Of a stretch of 64,000 nt of DNA, positions 1-13,938 are shown piece by piece. Under the pieces are notes generated by a model. It searched no databases. It was not told where the DNA came from and saw only the letters and a program-made list of their open reading frames with translations. A program made the translations under genes and the position numbers. The stretch covers positions 158,900,678-158,964,677 of the forward strand of contig OX578136.1 in assembly GCA_951213105.1 (NCBI GenBank), written 5' to 3'. Source of the stretch: Amaurobius ferox (lineage: Eukaryota > Arthropoda > Arachnida > Araneae > Amaurobiidae). Every line of letters begins with the position of its first letter. Position 1 is the first letter of the stretch.

Positions 1-530
1 GGTCCATTAGTTTTTTAGTTAGAATGGATACAAAATCTGCACAGACACACAGACAGACACACAGACACACACACAGACGTCACGCTAAAACTAGTTTCTT
101 AGTATCCCTGAGGTCTCGAAACGCGTAGATTCGTCGGGAACTCAAGTTGCGATTTTTGGCATGATTCTAATACTTTCCCTATACATTACCATGTATTGCA
201 GGGAAAGTAAAAGAAAAAGGCTGGGTCCTTTATCCCGAATCCCACTAAAACCTAATCAGCACCAGGGTCACCCACACGTGACTTGCCTATAAAATTTTAT
301 GATATTCGGTCAATTAGTTTTTGAGTTAGAGTGGATAGATACATTGCACAGACAAACTAGACACACACACACACAAACAGATACACATGCATATGTCACG
401 CTAAAAATATATTTATATATTTCTTTTGTATTCTATAGGTCCAAAATTGTGTAGATCCTTTAAAACGGCATGATTCTAATACTGTCTCTAAACATTACCA
501 TGTAATGCAGGAAATGTAACAAATGTATCT
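1..530 (+). repeat. Family A repeat, two truncated 3' units
   Basis: Two successive 3' portions of the ~780-bp family A repeat described at 1172-4319. The first (to about 206) has the CAGACACA microsatellite and ends in the family hairpin (ACTTTCCCT ... AGGGAAAGT). The second (about 207-530) starts inside the unit and is more diverged. No coding potential is seen. Confidence 0.75.
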
Positions 531-1171
531 TACGAATGTTTAGTTATGCTTAGTTAGTTTACAAATGTTTATTTAATAACATCTACAAAACCTCTTATAT
601 CTGAATACGATCACAGATTCTTCATAAATTTAGCGTTAATAACTAAGGCTTTTTTTAATAAATAAATATCAATTTTTGTTATAATCTCTAAAAGCATTTC
701 GTTCGAAAGTTATTATTTACAAACAAATTGTTTTTCACAAGTTTACAACGTGTTTGTCGAGCTGGAAAATTCTGTATTTATAAAACGAAGTCTTAATATA
801 TCTGTAAGCAAAGTCAACTATAATTTTATTGTATAGACATAGTACTATAACCCGTTACAAGAATTATCTTTGTGTTTTCCATACGCAAAATATTATCAAA
901 ATTTTTAATTTCACATAAGTATATTTCAGGTCATACACGAATTATACATAGGCTTACTCTTAGGCATGTTTCGGAATAAAAACTTTTACGACGATACGTT
1001 AGGAAGAACAAATTTTTTCTAAAGTATGAGAAAGTAAAAGGGTGACTCTAATTTTTAACTGCAAAGCATTGGTGTCGAAATTATTTTCTATGAGAGGAAA
1101 ATAATTTAAATTAATCATTTAATCAATAATTGATGTTTTTATTGCTTATTTTCAATTTTATTGCATGTAAT
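531..1171. other. AT-rich gap, nothing recognised
   Basis: AT-rich sequence without open frames, tRNA-like folds or clear repeats. Confidence 0.5.
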
Positions 1172-4100
1172 AAAAATATCTGATGTGGGAAGCACATGAC
1201 TTTCCCTGCAGACTTATATACACATTCTCTTTATTTTAATTAAATTTAATACTCTATTAATTCAATTTTCGTTCTCATTTGGTAACTGGACTCATTTTCA
1301 AAGGTGGCGTAGAGAAAAAACGAATAAACTAAAATATCTCGAGAACGGCTAGTCCTAGTGTAATGGAGTTGGTCTTATTCTTTTTTTCGTTAAAAATTAC
1401 GTATAAAACAAGCATTTAATGGATATATTTGAGCATACGTAGTTTTTTAGTTTACATTTTGACGATTTTTGCGGGCCATTTCGCAAAAAAGGCAGGTTAT
1501 TTTTTCCGAATCATACCAAAATCTAATCAGCACCAGGGTAACTCACAAGTGACTCATCTACCGAATTTTGTGAAATTCGGTCCATTAGTTTTTCCGTTAG
1601 AGTGGATACAAGCTTTTGCGGGCCATTTCGCAAAAAAAAAGGCAGATACTTTTATTCCGAATCGTACCCAAAACTAATCAGCACCAGATTCGCCCACAAG
1701 TGACTTACCTACCAAATTTTATGAAATTCGGTCAATTAGTTTTTTAGTTAGAGTGGATACAAAATCTGCACAGACAGACAGGCAGACAGACACACAGACA
1801 CACAGACACACACACAGACGCCACGCTAAAAATGATTTTTTCGTATTCTAGAGGTCTTGAAACATGTAGATCCGTCGAAAACTCGAGTTGCGATTTTCGA
1901 CATGATTCCAATACTTTCCCTATACATTACCATGTATTGCAGGAAAAGTAAAAATCTGATGTGGGCAGCACATGACTTTCCCTGCAGACGTTTATATTCA
2001 CGTTCTCTTTATTTAATCAAATTTATTTCACTTTTAATTCAATTTTCGTTCTCATTCGGTAACCGGACTTATTATCAAAGGTGGCGTAGAGAAAATACAA
2101 AAAACTAAAATATCTCGAGAACGGCTAGTCCTAGTGTAATGGGGTTGATCTTATTCTTTTCGTGGTTAAAAATTACGTATTAAACGAGCATTTAATGGAT
2201 ATATTTGAGTATACCTAGTTCTTTAGTTTAGATTTTAACGATTTTTGCGGGCCATTTTGCAAAAAAAGGCAGGTTATTTTTTTTCGAATCGTACCAAAAT
2301 CTAATCAGCACCAGGGTAACCCACAGGTGACTCATCTACCAAATTTTGTGAAATTCGGTCCATTAGTGTTTCAGTTACAGTGGATACAAGCTTTTGCGGG
2401 CCATTTCGCAAAAAAAGGCGGGTTCTTTTATCCCGAATCGTACCCAAAACTAATCAGCACCAGAGTCACCCACAAGTGACTTACCTACCAAATTTTATGA
2501 AATTCGGTCAATTACTTTTTTAGTTAGTGTGGATACAAAATCTGCACAGACAGACAGACACACAGATAGACACACAGATAGACACACAGACACACACACA
2601 GACGTCACGCTAAAAATAGTTTTTTCGCATTCTAGAGGTCTCGAAACGTATAGATCCGTCGAAAACTCGAGTTGTGATTTTCGGCATGATTCCAATACTT
2701 TCCCTATACATTACCATGTATTGCAGGGAAAGTAAAAATCTGATGTGGGCAGCACATGACTTTCCCTGCATACTTATATCCACGTTCTCTTTATTTTTAT
2801 TACATTTAATTCACTTTTAATTCAATATTCGTTTTCATTTGATAACTGGACTTCTTTTCAAAGGTGGCGTAGAGAAAATACGAAAAACTAAAATATCTCG
2901 AGAACGGCTTGTCCTAATGTGATGGGGTTGGTCTTATAGTTTTCTTCGCTAAAAATTACGTATTAAACAAGCATTTAATGGCTATATTTGAGCATACGTA
3001 GTTCTTAAGTTTAGATTTTGGTGATTTTTGCGGGCCATTTTGCAAAAAAAGGTAGGTTATTTTGTTCCGAATCATACCAAAATCTAATCAGCACCAGGGT
3101 GACCCACAAATGACTCATCTGCCGAATTTTGTGAAATTTGGTCTATTAGTTTTTCAGTTAGAGTGGATACAAGCTTTTGCGGGCCATTTCGCAAAAATAT
3201 GCGGGTTCTTTTATCCCGAATCGTACTCAAAACTAATCAGCACCAGACTCGCCCACAAGTGACTTACGTACCAAATTTTCTGAAATTCGGTCCATTAGTT
3301 TTTTAGTTATAGTGGATACGAAATCTGCACAGACAGACAGACACACAGACAGACAGACAGACAGACACACAGACAGACAGACACACAGACAGACACACAG
3401 ACACACACACAGACGTCACGCTAAAAATGGTTTTTTCGTATTCTAGAGGTCTTGAAACGTGTAGATCCGTCGAAAACTCGAGTTGCGATTTTCGACATGA
3501 TTCCAATACTTTCCCTATACATTACCATGTATTGCAGGGAAAGTAAAAATCTGATGCTGACAGCACATGACTTTCCCTGCAGACTTATATTCACGTTCTC
3601 TTTATTTTTATTACATTTAATTCACTTTTAATTCAATATTCGTTTTCATTTGATAACTGGACTTCTTTTCAAAGGTGGCGTAGAGAAAATACGAAAAAAC
3701 TAAAATATCTCGAGAAGGGCTAGTCCTAGTGTAATGGAGTTGGTCTTATTCTTTTCTTCGTTAAAAATTACGTATTAAACAAGCATTTTATGGATATATT
3801 TGAGCATAGTTTTTTATTTTAAATTTTGGCGATTTTTGCGGGCCATTTTGCAAAAAAAAGGCAGGTTATTTTTTTCCAAATCATACTAAAATCTAATCAG
3901 CACCAGAGTGTCCCACAAGTGACTTACCTACCGAATTTTGTGGAATTCGATCCATTAGTTTTTCAGCTAGAGTGGATACAAACTTTTGCGGGCCATTTCG
4001 CAAAAAAAGGCGGGTTCTTTTATCCCGAATCTTACCCAAAACTAATCAGCACCAGATTCGCCCACAAGTGACATACCTACCAAATTTTATGAAATTCGGT

Positions 4101-4319
4101 CAATTAGTTTTTTAGTTAGAGTGGATACAAAATCTGCACAGACTGACAGACAGACAGACAGACAGACACACAGACACACACACAGATGTCAAGCTAAAAA
4201 TAGTTTTTTCGTATTCTAGAGGTCTCGAAACGTGTAGATCCATCGAAAACTCGAGTTGCGATTTTCGACATGATTCCAATACTTTCCCTATACATTACCA
4301 TGTATTGCAGGGAAAGTAA
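1172..4319 (+). repeat. Tandem array of four family A units
   Basis: Four head-to-tail units start near 1172, 1951, 2735 and 3545 (774-810 bp each). Each begins with the small hairpin ATGTGGGCAGCACAT followed by ACTTTCCCTGCA. It then has an AT-rich stretch, the phrase CTCGAGAACGGCTAGTCCTA, two copies of GCGGGCCATTTCGCAAAAA, a CAGA/CACA microsatellite and a closing hairpin ending TGCAGGGAAAGT. ACTTTCCCTGCA and TGCAGGGAAAGT form subterminal inverted repeats. Short frames inside are by-products of the microsatellite. The layout (subterminal inverted repeats, internal microsatellite, 3' hairpin, tandem growth) recalls Helentron-derived HINE/DINE-1 elements, but that assignment is inference. Confidence 0.85.
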
Positions 4320-7300
4320 AAATATCAATTGCTACTTCTTGATAAATAAATTTTAGCATGGATTTTGAAATTGTGTCATTAGTTAAAGATACAAAATATA
4401 TTGTATCAAAATACATATTAAAATATTATGCCAAATACTAATTTCTACATTTTACTTACATTGAATATATTTTGTTTTTAAACAAATACTAATTTTTATT
4501 GCAGTGTTTCTTGCTAATATACAAAATTTAATGCGCGTCGAGCATTTTGTATGAACAATAATAGCACAAAATCGCAGATCAAGAATACAAGATTTGAAGT
4601 TTAGAAAACTTTCTTGTAAACGAAACTTTAGAGCTCTATTTTTGCCATTAAATATATCGAAATTGAAAAAATTTCTCAGCTAACTTAAAAAATATTGACT
4701 TTTTTAACGTTCATATGTGTCCATTATATTATAAATATATTGAAATTTTGATAGGACCAATTGTCCTTTTCTTTGTTTTGAACCCTTATGAGGGAGAAAA
4801 GTCTTGAGGAGGGAAATATAATCTTTTTTACCTCAATTTGACGGTTATGAAAAATGCGAGAAAATCAATTAAAACTTTCAGAAGCACGAGGCTTTACTCG
4901 TTTTTCTTATATATTCAATTTGTTTAGTTATATTTGTATCACAATCAGTAACAGAAATGCAAAAGAGTTTATTTTTATATGCTCTCATGTACAAGCTATT
5001 ACTTTTTTTAATTTTTTAATCCCTTGATTTATTGAATACGTACCCAGTAACGTGCTCTAATATGCAAAATTTTGACACTCTTTATAACCATAATGTAGTT
5101 AAAACTATCATTTTCTCGTATAAAATATACCACTACCGTTGTTCCGGAAATGATGATTAGTCTTCATAGAAGAAATTATATAAAACTTCTGAAGTTTGAA
5201 TACTTTGTGTCCCAATTATCGGCCTTGTGATGGCAAAATAACGGATCTTGAAAAACATCATTCTGAGATAAGAGGTGTTAAGGATATTTTAAATAGTGCA
5301 ATGTTGTGGGAATATTTTCCGTCGCATTCTCATGCCTTATTTATCAATTTAAATACGCCTTCAAACAATATAATAGTATTCGCCCATTAAGAAGACACTA
5401 ACCAGAATTTTAAAGGCAAAACGACGTATTCTGAGATACGTTCTTCTGCCTTCATGAAGCCGTTATGTGAGTTACAAAAAATCTATCTAATTCATCGAAT
5501 CAAAATTTATTAAGCTGTCTCATGACACATCCTGTGTACATCTTTTAGGTTCACAAACAGTTATTTCAAAAGTATTCGAAATATATGCGGCTCTTAAAAT
5601 GCACTTTTCGTCCCAATCTGGGAATTCTGGGTAAAACATTACTACTAATATGCAAAAGTAAAAAATCCTAAGTAATATTTATGAGACAAAATCCATGATC
5701 CCACTATAATTTTAATTATAATGGTTCCGTTTTATTTTACTCCATTTTATTTCGTCCTATTTTAAGAATTCAAGTAGATAAGAAAACATAAATCCTATTA
5801 ACAAGCCACCTGTGTCTGTCTGTAACGTCTTAAAATCCTGACCTGTCCTTCGGGCAAACCTGAAACTTGATATGCAGATGCAGAGGGTCCAATAACTAAT
5901 ATTAACCTCTCTCGAATTCAAATTCAACGCGTTTTCAATTCCATGAAGGGAAAAGAAAGTCCGTCAAATGATAAGATAAATACAGGAGGTTATCACAAAA
6001 AATGTGTTATATAAAAATGTCAAATTTTTCATTTTTGCAGTTACTATTGGAGGGTGTGCTAAAACTATACAAATGTTTCGTTTTTCTTCTCAGTCGTTAA
6101 AAAAATAAATTATAAAATCCTAGATAATTCATCCTAGAAACATCAACCCAACCCAAATACAGGAAAAAAAGTACGTATACTTCGGGTTCATTAACAAGGG
6201 GGGGGGGGTCATGAAATGTATGAGGAGTGAAAAATAAAACTATAAAATATTCTAGGGGGTATAAAAAATCGGGTGCATTGAGATTAAGAGAAAATATCAA
6301 ATTTTCATTTTTAATGTCACAAGGGGAGGGGCGGTAAAATAAAACCCATTCTCGTTTCTTCATAGTTATAGAAAAAGTAATAAACAAACGCATTTGAAAC
6401 AATTTTCAAAAATATATCAATTCAAATACAAGAAAAAAAACACGGACTCATATCACATCTTGTATAACTTTTATGTTTTGTAGTAAAATGTATTAAAATG
6501 TGCTTTATTCAAATGTATTGAGTTGGCATATACTTGTTACATTTCTTTTGTAACTCGAATTTATCATTCAGAATAGTAAAATCCATGGAGATAGCGGGTT
6601 CGAGCTTCCTCATGCATTGCCCTGTACGTGTTGTACAGGGCAATGCACATGGGAACGGTGTTATCGTGCATTAGTGTATCGGGCTAAAAACAGACTCGTG
6701 CTTGAAAGATATTAGCTTCATATCCAATTTGGATCTCCGAAATGGAAAATGCTCGTTGATAATGTGATTAAATTTTATATTCTGAATTTTAGAATATTAT
6801 TTTCCTCAATTTAACCGTAAATATTAACTTAAAGTACTAGCTAATTTGAAATTTGATATATTAGTTCCCGGAACTACTGTTGATGAACGTTTCTTACGAT
6901 CAACCTTAAGGATCGTTGTTTATATTGTTTAATGAACTACATGTATGCATGTCGACATCCCGATTTTCCACAGTTAGAGCAACAAATTATTAATGTTTTG
7001 TACACACTTAAGTGTATACTCTTTCTAGTTTGAAAAAAGAAAACCTCCCGGAAAGACAATTCATCACATGCAGAACGAGAGAATCCCCGAGATCGGGTGA
7101 CTCACCTGTGTTCCTCGCGTTTTCCACGGATATCACTTACTGGCAAGCTTCCCACTCAGTCAAGAGTTTAAGTGGCCCACAGACCTAGTGCCCAAGACTC
7201 ACGCCTTGGCGACGGATTTGGCGACGGATTCCTTTATTTAGCGTTGGAGGGCTAACTATATCTCGTACTGCTTTAAAATAAATTTTTAAAGTATTATATT

Positions 7301-7361
7301 CTTCTTATTATTTTCTAAGATGCGAAATAGAGAGTGAAAAGTTCCACTAGACTTTCTTATA
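4320..7361. other. 3-kb gap without a recognisable gene
   Basis: Mostly AT-rich sequence with a poly-G run near 6200 and the hairpin at 6613-6647. A less AT-rich stretch at about 7040-7250 has, on the minus strand, a consensus donor (CACAG/GTGAGT, near 7107) and an open stretch of about 16 codons. It might be a small exon, but nothing ties it to a protein. Confidence 0.4.
6613..6647. repeat. Perfect 15-bp hairpin
   Basis: TGCATTGCCCTGTAC and its exact reverse complement are separated by the 5-nt loop GTGTT. It lies in sequence without other features. Function unknown. Confidence 0.8.
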
Positions 7362-8212
7362 CAGAGTGTCCCAAAAAGATTGAAACGCGTTTTAAATCTT
7401 TACCTGTTGGAGATAAGTGGCCAATGTAAATTGCAAAAATGTTGAAAGTAAAGTAGGAAATAAAACTACGTTAATGAAATAGTCTTCCCATTAATTTTCA
7501 AAAAGTTACACTTTTTGAATTTTTATACGACCCCCTTAGACAAATTGGGTCAATCAGAAAATTTTTATTTTTAATGCAACAAGATCATTAAAAAACCCCG
7601 CATATCTGAATCTTTAAAATCAGCTGAATTAAGGTAAACGAAAATATCTGACTTATGCCACGCCACTTTTCCGTACCATGTGAAAGGCTGTTCATCAGTG
7701 AAAATAGGGAGGAAAGTGTTTTGATAAAAAATACGTTAATATGTGTCAAAATTTTTTATCACAAATGCATCTAAATAAAGCATTACACAGACAGAGATCA
7801 TATGAAGCAGTGGTACTTACTACGCGGCTGGGTATACTATGTATTATCTTCAAGTTTCATATTTTTTGTGATATGTCACACATTTACATTTCTAATTTGA
7901 TATATGGACCCCATTCACAAGGTTCAATTTTTAATTAAATATAACTCGTTCAATTTTAGAGAAACAGGTATGAGTTTTTTTTTTAATGTTCTTGTTGCAT
8001 TAAAAATAAAAAATTTCGGTTTGACCAAATTTGTCTAAGGGGGTCGAATAAAAATTTAAAAAATGTAACTTTTTGAAAATGAATGGGAGGACTATTTCAT
8101 TAACGTAGTCTTATTTCCTACCTTACTTTCAACATTTTTGCAATTTACATTGGCCACTTATCTCCAATAGGTTAGGAATTAAAGCACGTTTCAATCTGTT
8201 TGGGACACCCAG
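7362..8212. mobile_element. Foldback MITE with TA target duplication
   Basis: An 851-bp element bounded by TA. Its ends are CAGAGTGTCCCA and TGGGACACCCAG, and the inverted arms extend about 250 bp inward (the left arm near 7390-7590 reappears reversed near 7990-8190). No transposase is present. The TA duplication and termini suggest mobilisation by a Tc1/mariner-type transposase. It shares its terminal motif with the element at 53444-54353. Confidence 0.8.
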
Positions 8213-9765
8213 TATAATAATATTTTACATTTGTTCAGATCGATTTGTTATCATATGGTCGGTCCTCAATATTTATTTTAAAATTGCAAAATATTCATGA
8301 AGGAATTTTGCTACAGTGAGGTGTTGGGTTATCTAAAATACTTTTTTACAATTTTCATATTTTAAGTTCAAATATCAATAATATAATATGTGAATGCTTA
8401 CAATGTAATTTCGCAGATAATTATAAAAGCACCATTATGCTAAAGCATCAGTACATGACCACGTTATGAGAACGTTGATTTTTAACAATTATTATTTTAA
8501 GGCACTTAATAAATTTTCATTGTAATTTGTTAACATTTCTGCCGAGCCTATAAAATAAATTCATAAAGAGCATTAGTTGTTAAAATCTGAGGTTTGCGAC
8601 TTGAAATTTTGAACCAATATATAAAGCATCTTGATTTAATTTATAATGAATGTTAGAATCAAATTATCATTTATTGGGTTTTCTATAAATTATTTCGTGA
8701 TTTTTCAAACCACAGATGTCCATTTTGGGAATCCAGTTGAAATCAGTTGTTTCATTGTTGACATTTTATATTGTTGAAGACCAATTTTTATCGCATATTA
8801 TTTCTTCTAAGACTGTTATTATATTTTCCATTCCATATTGTTTTTAAAAAAAATATGTCATATTTATTATGCTGTACATTAGGAAACAAAGAAGATATAA
8901 CTTCAAAATGTACCAACATTTCAAGAAGTGAAATATTTTAAAATGTATAAAATTTAGTAGATTGAAATGAATAGGATAGAAAATAAGAATCCCGAAAGAT
9001 CGACCAGCAAAAGATAAGATCAATAAATATGCAAAAAGATAGAATACCACGAAAAAGGTCATCGGGGTTACAATGGAGGGAAAACAAAGATAAGAGAGTA
9101 TACGTACATTTCGGAAATCATTTGATTAATTCTTCAGTGGAACATGCCTGAACTAAAACGAGCAAATACTCGCAGAATAAGCTGATCAGACAGAAAATGC
9201 CTATACGACAGAACTCAATATAGTAGCATTACCTAGTATATGAGAAAAGGGAAGACGAGAAAAATAGAAAATCAAGGAAATATAAACTTGAGAAGTAAAT
9301 AAGAAAAATAAGTAAAATACAGAGTATATAAGCTCGGCAGAAAAAGACCCGAACAGGGAAACAAAAATTTGACTTGGCATGTCATACTGTGGAGAAATAA
9401 TGTCAAATGTTTTTCTCTGTTTTGCTCTTTATCTGCACATTGAGTTAATAAACTTTGCATTTCATTTAGGTTTCCTTATTTGCTTCTTAAAATTCATATA
9501 TCCTTGACTTTCTATTTTATCTAGTTTTACTTTCTTTTCGTGACATTAGGTCTCGCTAATATATTGGGTTCTGCCGTTCAGTCATTTTCTGTTTGAGCAC
9601 CTTAATCTACACTCATTTGGGCGTTCTAGTCTAGACTTATTGTACTTAAGAAAAAGAAAATCTAATTATTTCTAAAATGTGCACTTATATTTATTTGCAC
9701 TGCATTTAACGTTGTGATACAGCTTATTATTGATTGTGGATAAGGTCACGTTCATTACTTATATA
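8213..9765. other. AT-rich gap, nothing recognised
   Basis: No credible open frame, RNA gene or repeat boundary is seen. Short frames in A/T-rich stretches look random. Confidence 0.5.
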
Positions 9766-11301
9766 CACTCACTTCCAAAAATTAAGCACACAATGCAAAT
9801 TTGCATTTTTCGAAAGCGTATTTTGAATTTGAATGGCTGCAAATCGCTGCGGATGTAGGTGGCAGTATGCAAATATCGTATGTTACAGCCAATCATGATT
9901 GCATGTCCGGATATATGCTAAATAGGCAGTCGCTGAAGACGACAGCATTCTTAAGGGTTTGAGGAGGTGCATTTAAATGCTGATACGAAGTGTTTATAAA
10001 TTTTGTAGGATTATTTTTGATTATATTCGTGTTTCTATGGCTGAAAGAAGACGAATGACAGATAGTGAGAGCTGGCGTGCTGTCGGACACCATTGAAACA
10101 GAGCAGTCAACCAAAGATGTCACTATTTTCTTTGGCGTTGATCATTCGGTAATCTCTAATTATGGAAACAATTCCAAACAGGTCAAACAGTTGTCCGGAG
10201 ACCTGTGCCCGGTCGTCCAAGGGTTACCACCCCTCTGATGATCGGTATATTGCTATAGTGGCCAAGCGGAATCGACTAGCGACCCCCACATCTGTTACAC
10301 CCATGGTTGCAGCTGCACTTGGTAGGACAATATCTGCCAGTACTGTGCGCCGAAGGGTCCACCTGAAGGGACTATACTCCCGAGTGCCACGTTTTTGTGT
10401 TCCACTAACCGTCCAAGCCAGAAGGCAAGATTAAAGTGGTGTCCTCAACATGTCAGTTGGACTGTCTCAGATTGGTGCAACGTCCTGTTCACGCACGAGT
10501 CCAGATTTGCCCTGGAATCAGATGAGAAGCGTGTAAGGATCTGACGAGAACGAGGCACACGCAATTAGACCAAGAACGTCACAGAACAGCACGCATTCAG
10601 AGGTGGCAGCGTCCTGATGTGGGCTGGAATTTCAATGGGATATCGCACAGAGCTGCACATCTTTAAAGGCGGTTCTGTGACAGCTGCGCGGTGTCGGGAT
10701 GAAGTCCTAGACCCCATTGTGAGACTCTAAGCTGCAGCATTTCGTCCTAATATCCTCCTTATGGACTATAATGCCCGTTCCCATCGAGCTAACATTGTTA
10801 CTAAATACCTGAAAAGTGAGGGCATTTCTAGTATGGAGTTCCCGGCGTATCTCCCCGACTTTAACCCCATTGAAAACCTTTGAGATACCCTCGGGCGTGC
10901 TATCTCTTCACGTTTACCTCCTGCAGCCAGTCTCAGACTGTTGAAAACTGCCCTATTGGAGGGATGGCCATTGCGATGATTGACCACCTCATTGAAAGCA
11001 TGAAAAGTCGTTGAAAAGTTTTTGTGAAGGTCCGAGGTGGTCACATACCATATTAATGTAAATATTGTTTGGTTTGTTTGCCTTTAAACATCATTTTGTT
11101 AATGAATCAAATGTGAGGTCATCCTATAACTTTCGAAAAGTAAATATTTTTTTCATCTTTGTACATAATTCTTATTTTCTTTAATGCATAAACACATTTG
11201 CTACCTTGCTACCTTCATGTTCAATTTTGCGTTAATCAAAGCTTTACTTTTCCATTTTTGTTGATTTTACCATCCGTGGACTTAACTTTTGGAAGCCAGT
11301 G
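9766..11301 (+). mobile_element. Tc1-like DNA transposon, inactive
   Basis: The ends match as imperfect inverted repeats (left CACTCACTTCCAAAAATTAAG; right, reversed, CACTGGCTTCCAAAAGTTAAG) and are flanked by TA. The 1.54-kb length and TA target site fit the Tc1/mariner superfamily. The interior holds the decayed transposase at 10037-11060. Confidence 0.85.
10037..11060 (+). pseudogene. Tc1-like transposase pseudogene
   Basis: From ATG at 10037 the frame opens MAERRRMTD and is soon broken. Tc1-type segments recur in shifting frames: a GRPR-type linker between the helix-turn-helix domains near 10210, helix-turn-helix-like residues ending STVRRRV near 10330, a THESRFAL block near 10494 where the family has (T)DESRF (first catalytic Asp replaced by His), LLMDYNARSHRA near 10757 (second Asp), and PDFNPIENL near 10857 followed by a stop (the third acidic residue of the DDE triad lies here). 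Several stops and frameshifts rule out activity. Tc1 transposases usually have ~340 residues, which matches the distance covered. Confidence 0.85.
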
Positions 11302-12575
11302 TAAATAAGATGGATTGGTGGCTATAAGTGTTGAATAGTAAAAATGGAGAAGTGTGACCATTAATAGAGACCCCCTGAAAGCTCGTTTTAATTATGTCAT
11401 ATCCTACATAGGGTGTTGGCAACAATGAATATGATTATTTTAATTGTGTTTAAAAGGAATCTCTTTTTGTTGTTGTTGTTTCTGATGACCTCCTGTAATC
11501 GAAGGAATTTCTTCTTTAAATATATCTATCGATTATTCATGAATAGTCGTGTTTGGGATTCTCACAGGACAGCGCAATTTTAGTGTATCGGGGAATAATT
11601 ACATCTGCTGTTATTGATTTTCTATGTTCCCTGTAATTACCTCGTTCCTTGTGATTGTTATGTTATTGCATTCCTTTTCAGTGCCAGAAATATATGTTAT
11701 ATATCCTTAAATATCATGTGTTCTGGCATCTGGAAGGAAACAGAAAACACCACTTCTTGGCAAAATAAAAAAAATCTTCCTCCAAGTGTAATAAACATAA
11801 ACCCCTTTCAAAAAAACTTTACGAAATCTCAACATGGTTTGTTCCAGGTACTCGCAAGACCGATGCTTTGGTTCTGCAGGGACTAGGCTCAAAGTATGTT
11901 GAGATTTCATATTTCTTTGGAATGAGGTTTTCTTTCTTGTGCTTGGCAGGGAGATTTCTTTACCAAAAAGCTGTGTCTCTTGGTGAGATTTTAATACTTT
12001 TTGTAGAAATATTTATTAACGTGTTTATTTAACAATGATATAGCAGGTAGGCATTGCAAATGGTATACCGCCGAGCACCATTTATTCAAGTGTTTTCCAT
12101 TTCTAAAAGTTTTTCAAGACAAAAGTTTGTACGTTTCATCAGAACACACAAAATCATCATTCCCTGAAATTGGTTCAGTAGTTTAGGCAATAAATCTGTT
12201 AACACTGAAAATAAAATCTGAAACAACAATCGTAAAAAGTGCCATTTTAGAATTTTTTGGGGGATGGAGGGAGGGGGGGGGGTGTCCTCACCAATTGTAA
12301 GTTTTTTTTTTCAACTTTGACACGGCTTCACAAGGAAAAAAAATAATGAAGTCTTTAGTTTTCGTGGAACATCTACTGATCTATAGAAATCGTGGTTTGT
12401 CATGTCAAGTATAATATACACGTGCCAGATTCAGGACACACACACCCACACATACATGAACGCTGCCGTAGAACTTAAATACCTCAATACAATGTTTCAA
12501 TAAAATTATTTTAATCAAAGCAAATTCTTGCAGTTTGATTATAGAGATTCAAAGATTTAAATATTTTATATTTAA
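11302..12575. other. Gap with one small inverted repeat
   Basis: No gene recognised. GAAATCTCAACAT near 11822 is repeated inverted as ATGTTGAGATTTC near 11898, making a ~90-bp foldback. A poly-G tract lies near 12270 and a short CA/CACCCACA run near 12436. Confidence 0.45.
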
Positions 12576-13712
12576 CAAGAAAGATTAATCATGAATAAAG
12601 CATTGATTAAAAAACACTTTCCAACTGAAATTTAAAACAACTTTAAAAATCACGATTTTTACACTGAGAAAAGAAGATGGATGCCATATATTATTTTGAA
12701 GTGGGTCATATGATTTCTTCATATGATATGGGTGTAATTATTATTTTAATTTTTATTTAAAAGACTACCGAAGATATTTTGTTGAAAATTTTTTATACAT
12801 TGTATGGGATAATTTGAATATTTCCTAAAATTTTCGAACCGATTTGTGAATTTTAACTTCGCTGAAATTTCTTTAAAAGAATTAGATCCCATATGGTTCA
12901 GTGTATTTCACTTTTTCAACTCGAGTTCAATCTAAAACTAATTGTGTGATATTATTCATTTACATTCCCATATGTCCCACAGGCTATCTCAACAGAATAC
13001 TGAAATTTCAGTTTGAAAGTTATTTTTATGGAAGTTATCGTGGGAACGGAGAGATAGACAGACAGATTGACAGATAGAATGAACAAAGTCATAAACAGTT
13101 CTCAACTATGTTGGAAGGCTTTAATAAAAAATATGGTAATTGCGTAGGCACAGAATTTAGATACACAGGTAATACACAAAAACAAAAGCGGTTTTATGAC
13201 TGTTGCAACACTAAATATAAATTTAAACGATTTTTAAAAATCGAGATCTTTACACAGAGGGAAAAAAAATGGATGCCATATTTTTTTTAAAATGAGTCAC
13301 GTAATATCTTTATATGTCATGGGTGTAATTATTATATCAATGTTTACTAAAAATGATTACCCAACATATATTTGCTGAAATTTTTTTATACATTTTATGC
13401 AATAATTTAAATATTTCCTAAAATTTTCGAAGCAATTTGTGAATTTTAACTTTGCTTAAAAAATGTTTGAAAAATTAGATCCCATGGGGTTCAAGATATG
13501 CCATTTTTTCAACCCGGGTTCAGTCCGAAATTAATTGGGTGATATTATTCATTTTCATTCCCGTATGTCCCACAAACCCTCTCAACAACATACTAAAATT
13601 TCAGTTTGATCAAGTCATTTTTACGACAGTTATCATGCGGACGGACAGACAGACAGACGGAATGTTCAAAGTCATAAACACATTTCAACTATGTTGGAAA
13701 GTGTTAATGAAA
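12576..13712 (+). repeat. Family B repeat, two tandem units
   Basis: Unit 1 (about 12576-13127) starts with AAGAAAGATTAATCATG, a small hairpin, and ACACTTTCCAAC. It ends with a GACAGACAGA microsatellite, the phrase ATGAACAAAGTCATAAACA and GTTGGAA. Unit 2 (about 13128-13712) repeats the interior and ends GTTGGAAAGTGTTAA. ACACTTTCCAAC and GTTGGAAAGTGT form subterminal inverted repeats, the same plan as family A. No coding capacity. Confidence 0.75.
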
Positions 13713-13938
13713 CGATTTGAATACAATTGCAGTTGATAACGAATATTATTTGATAACGAATATTATTTGATAAACTTTATATGTAGTTCCAATTAGAAAT
13801 ACAACTTTTTTTAAGGTCATTAATTGTACATACCGCTTTTTTAAGAGCGAACTTTCACGTTAGTATTCAGTGATTAACAAATATAGTCACAAGGGCAGAC
13901 TTTGGACAGGAATAGCTTATTCCCGTAATCACCCTTAA

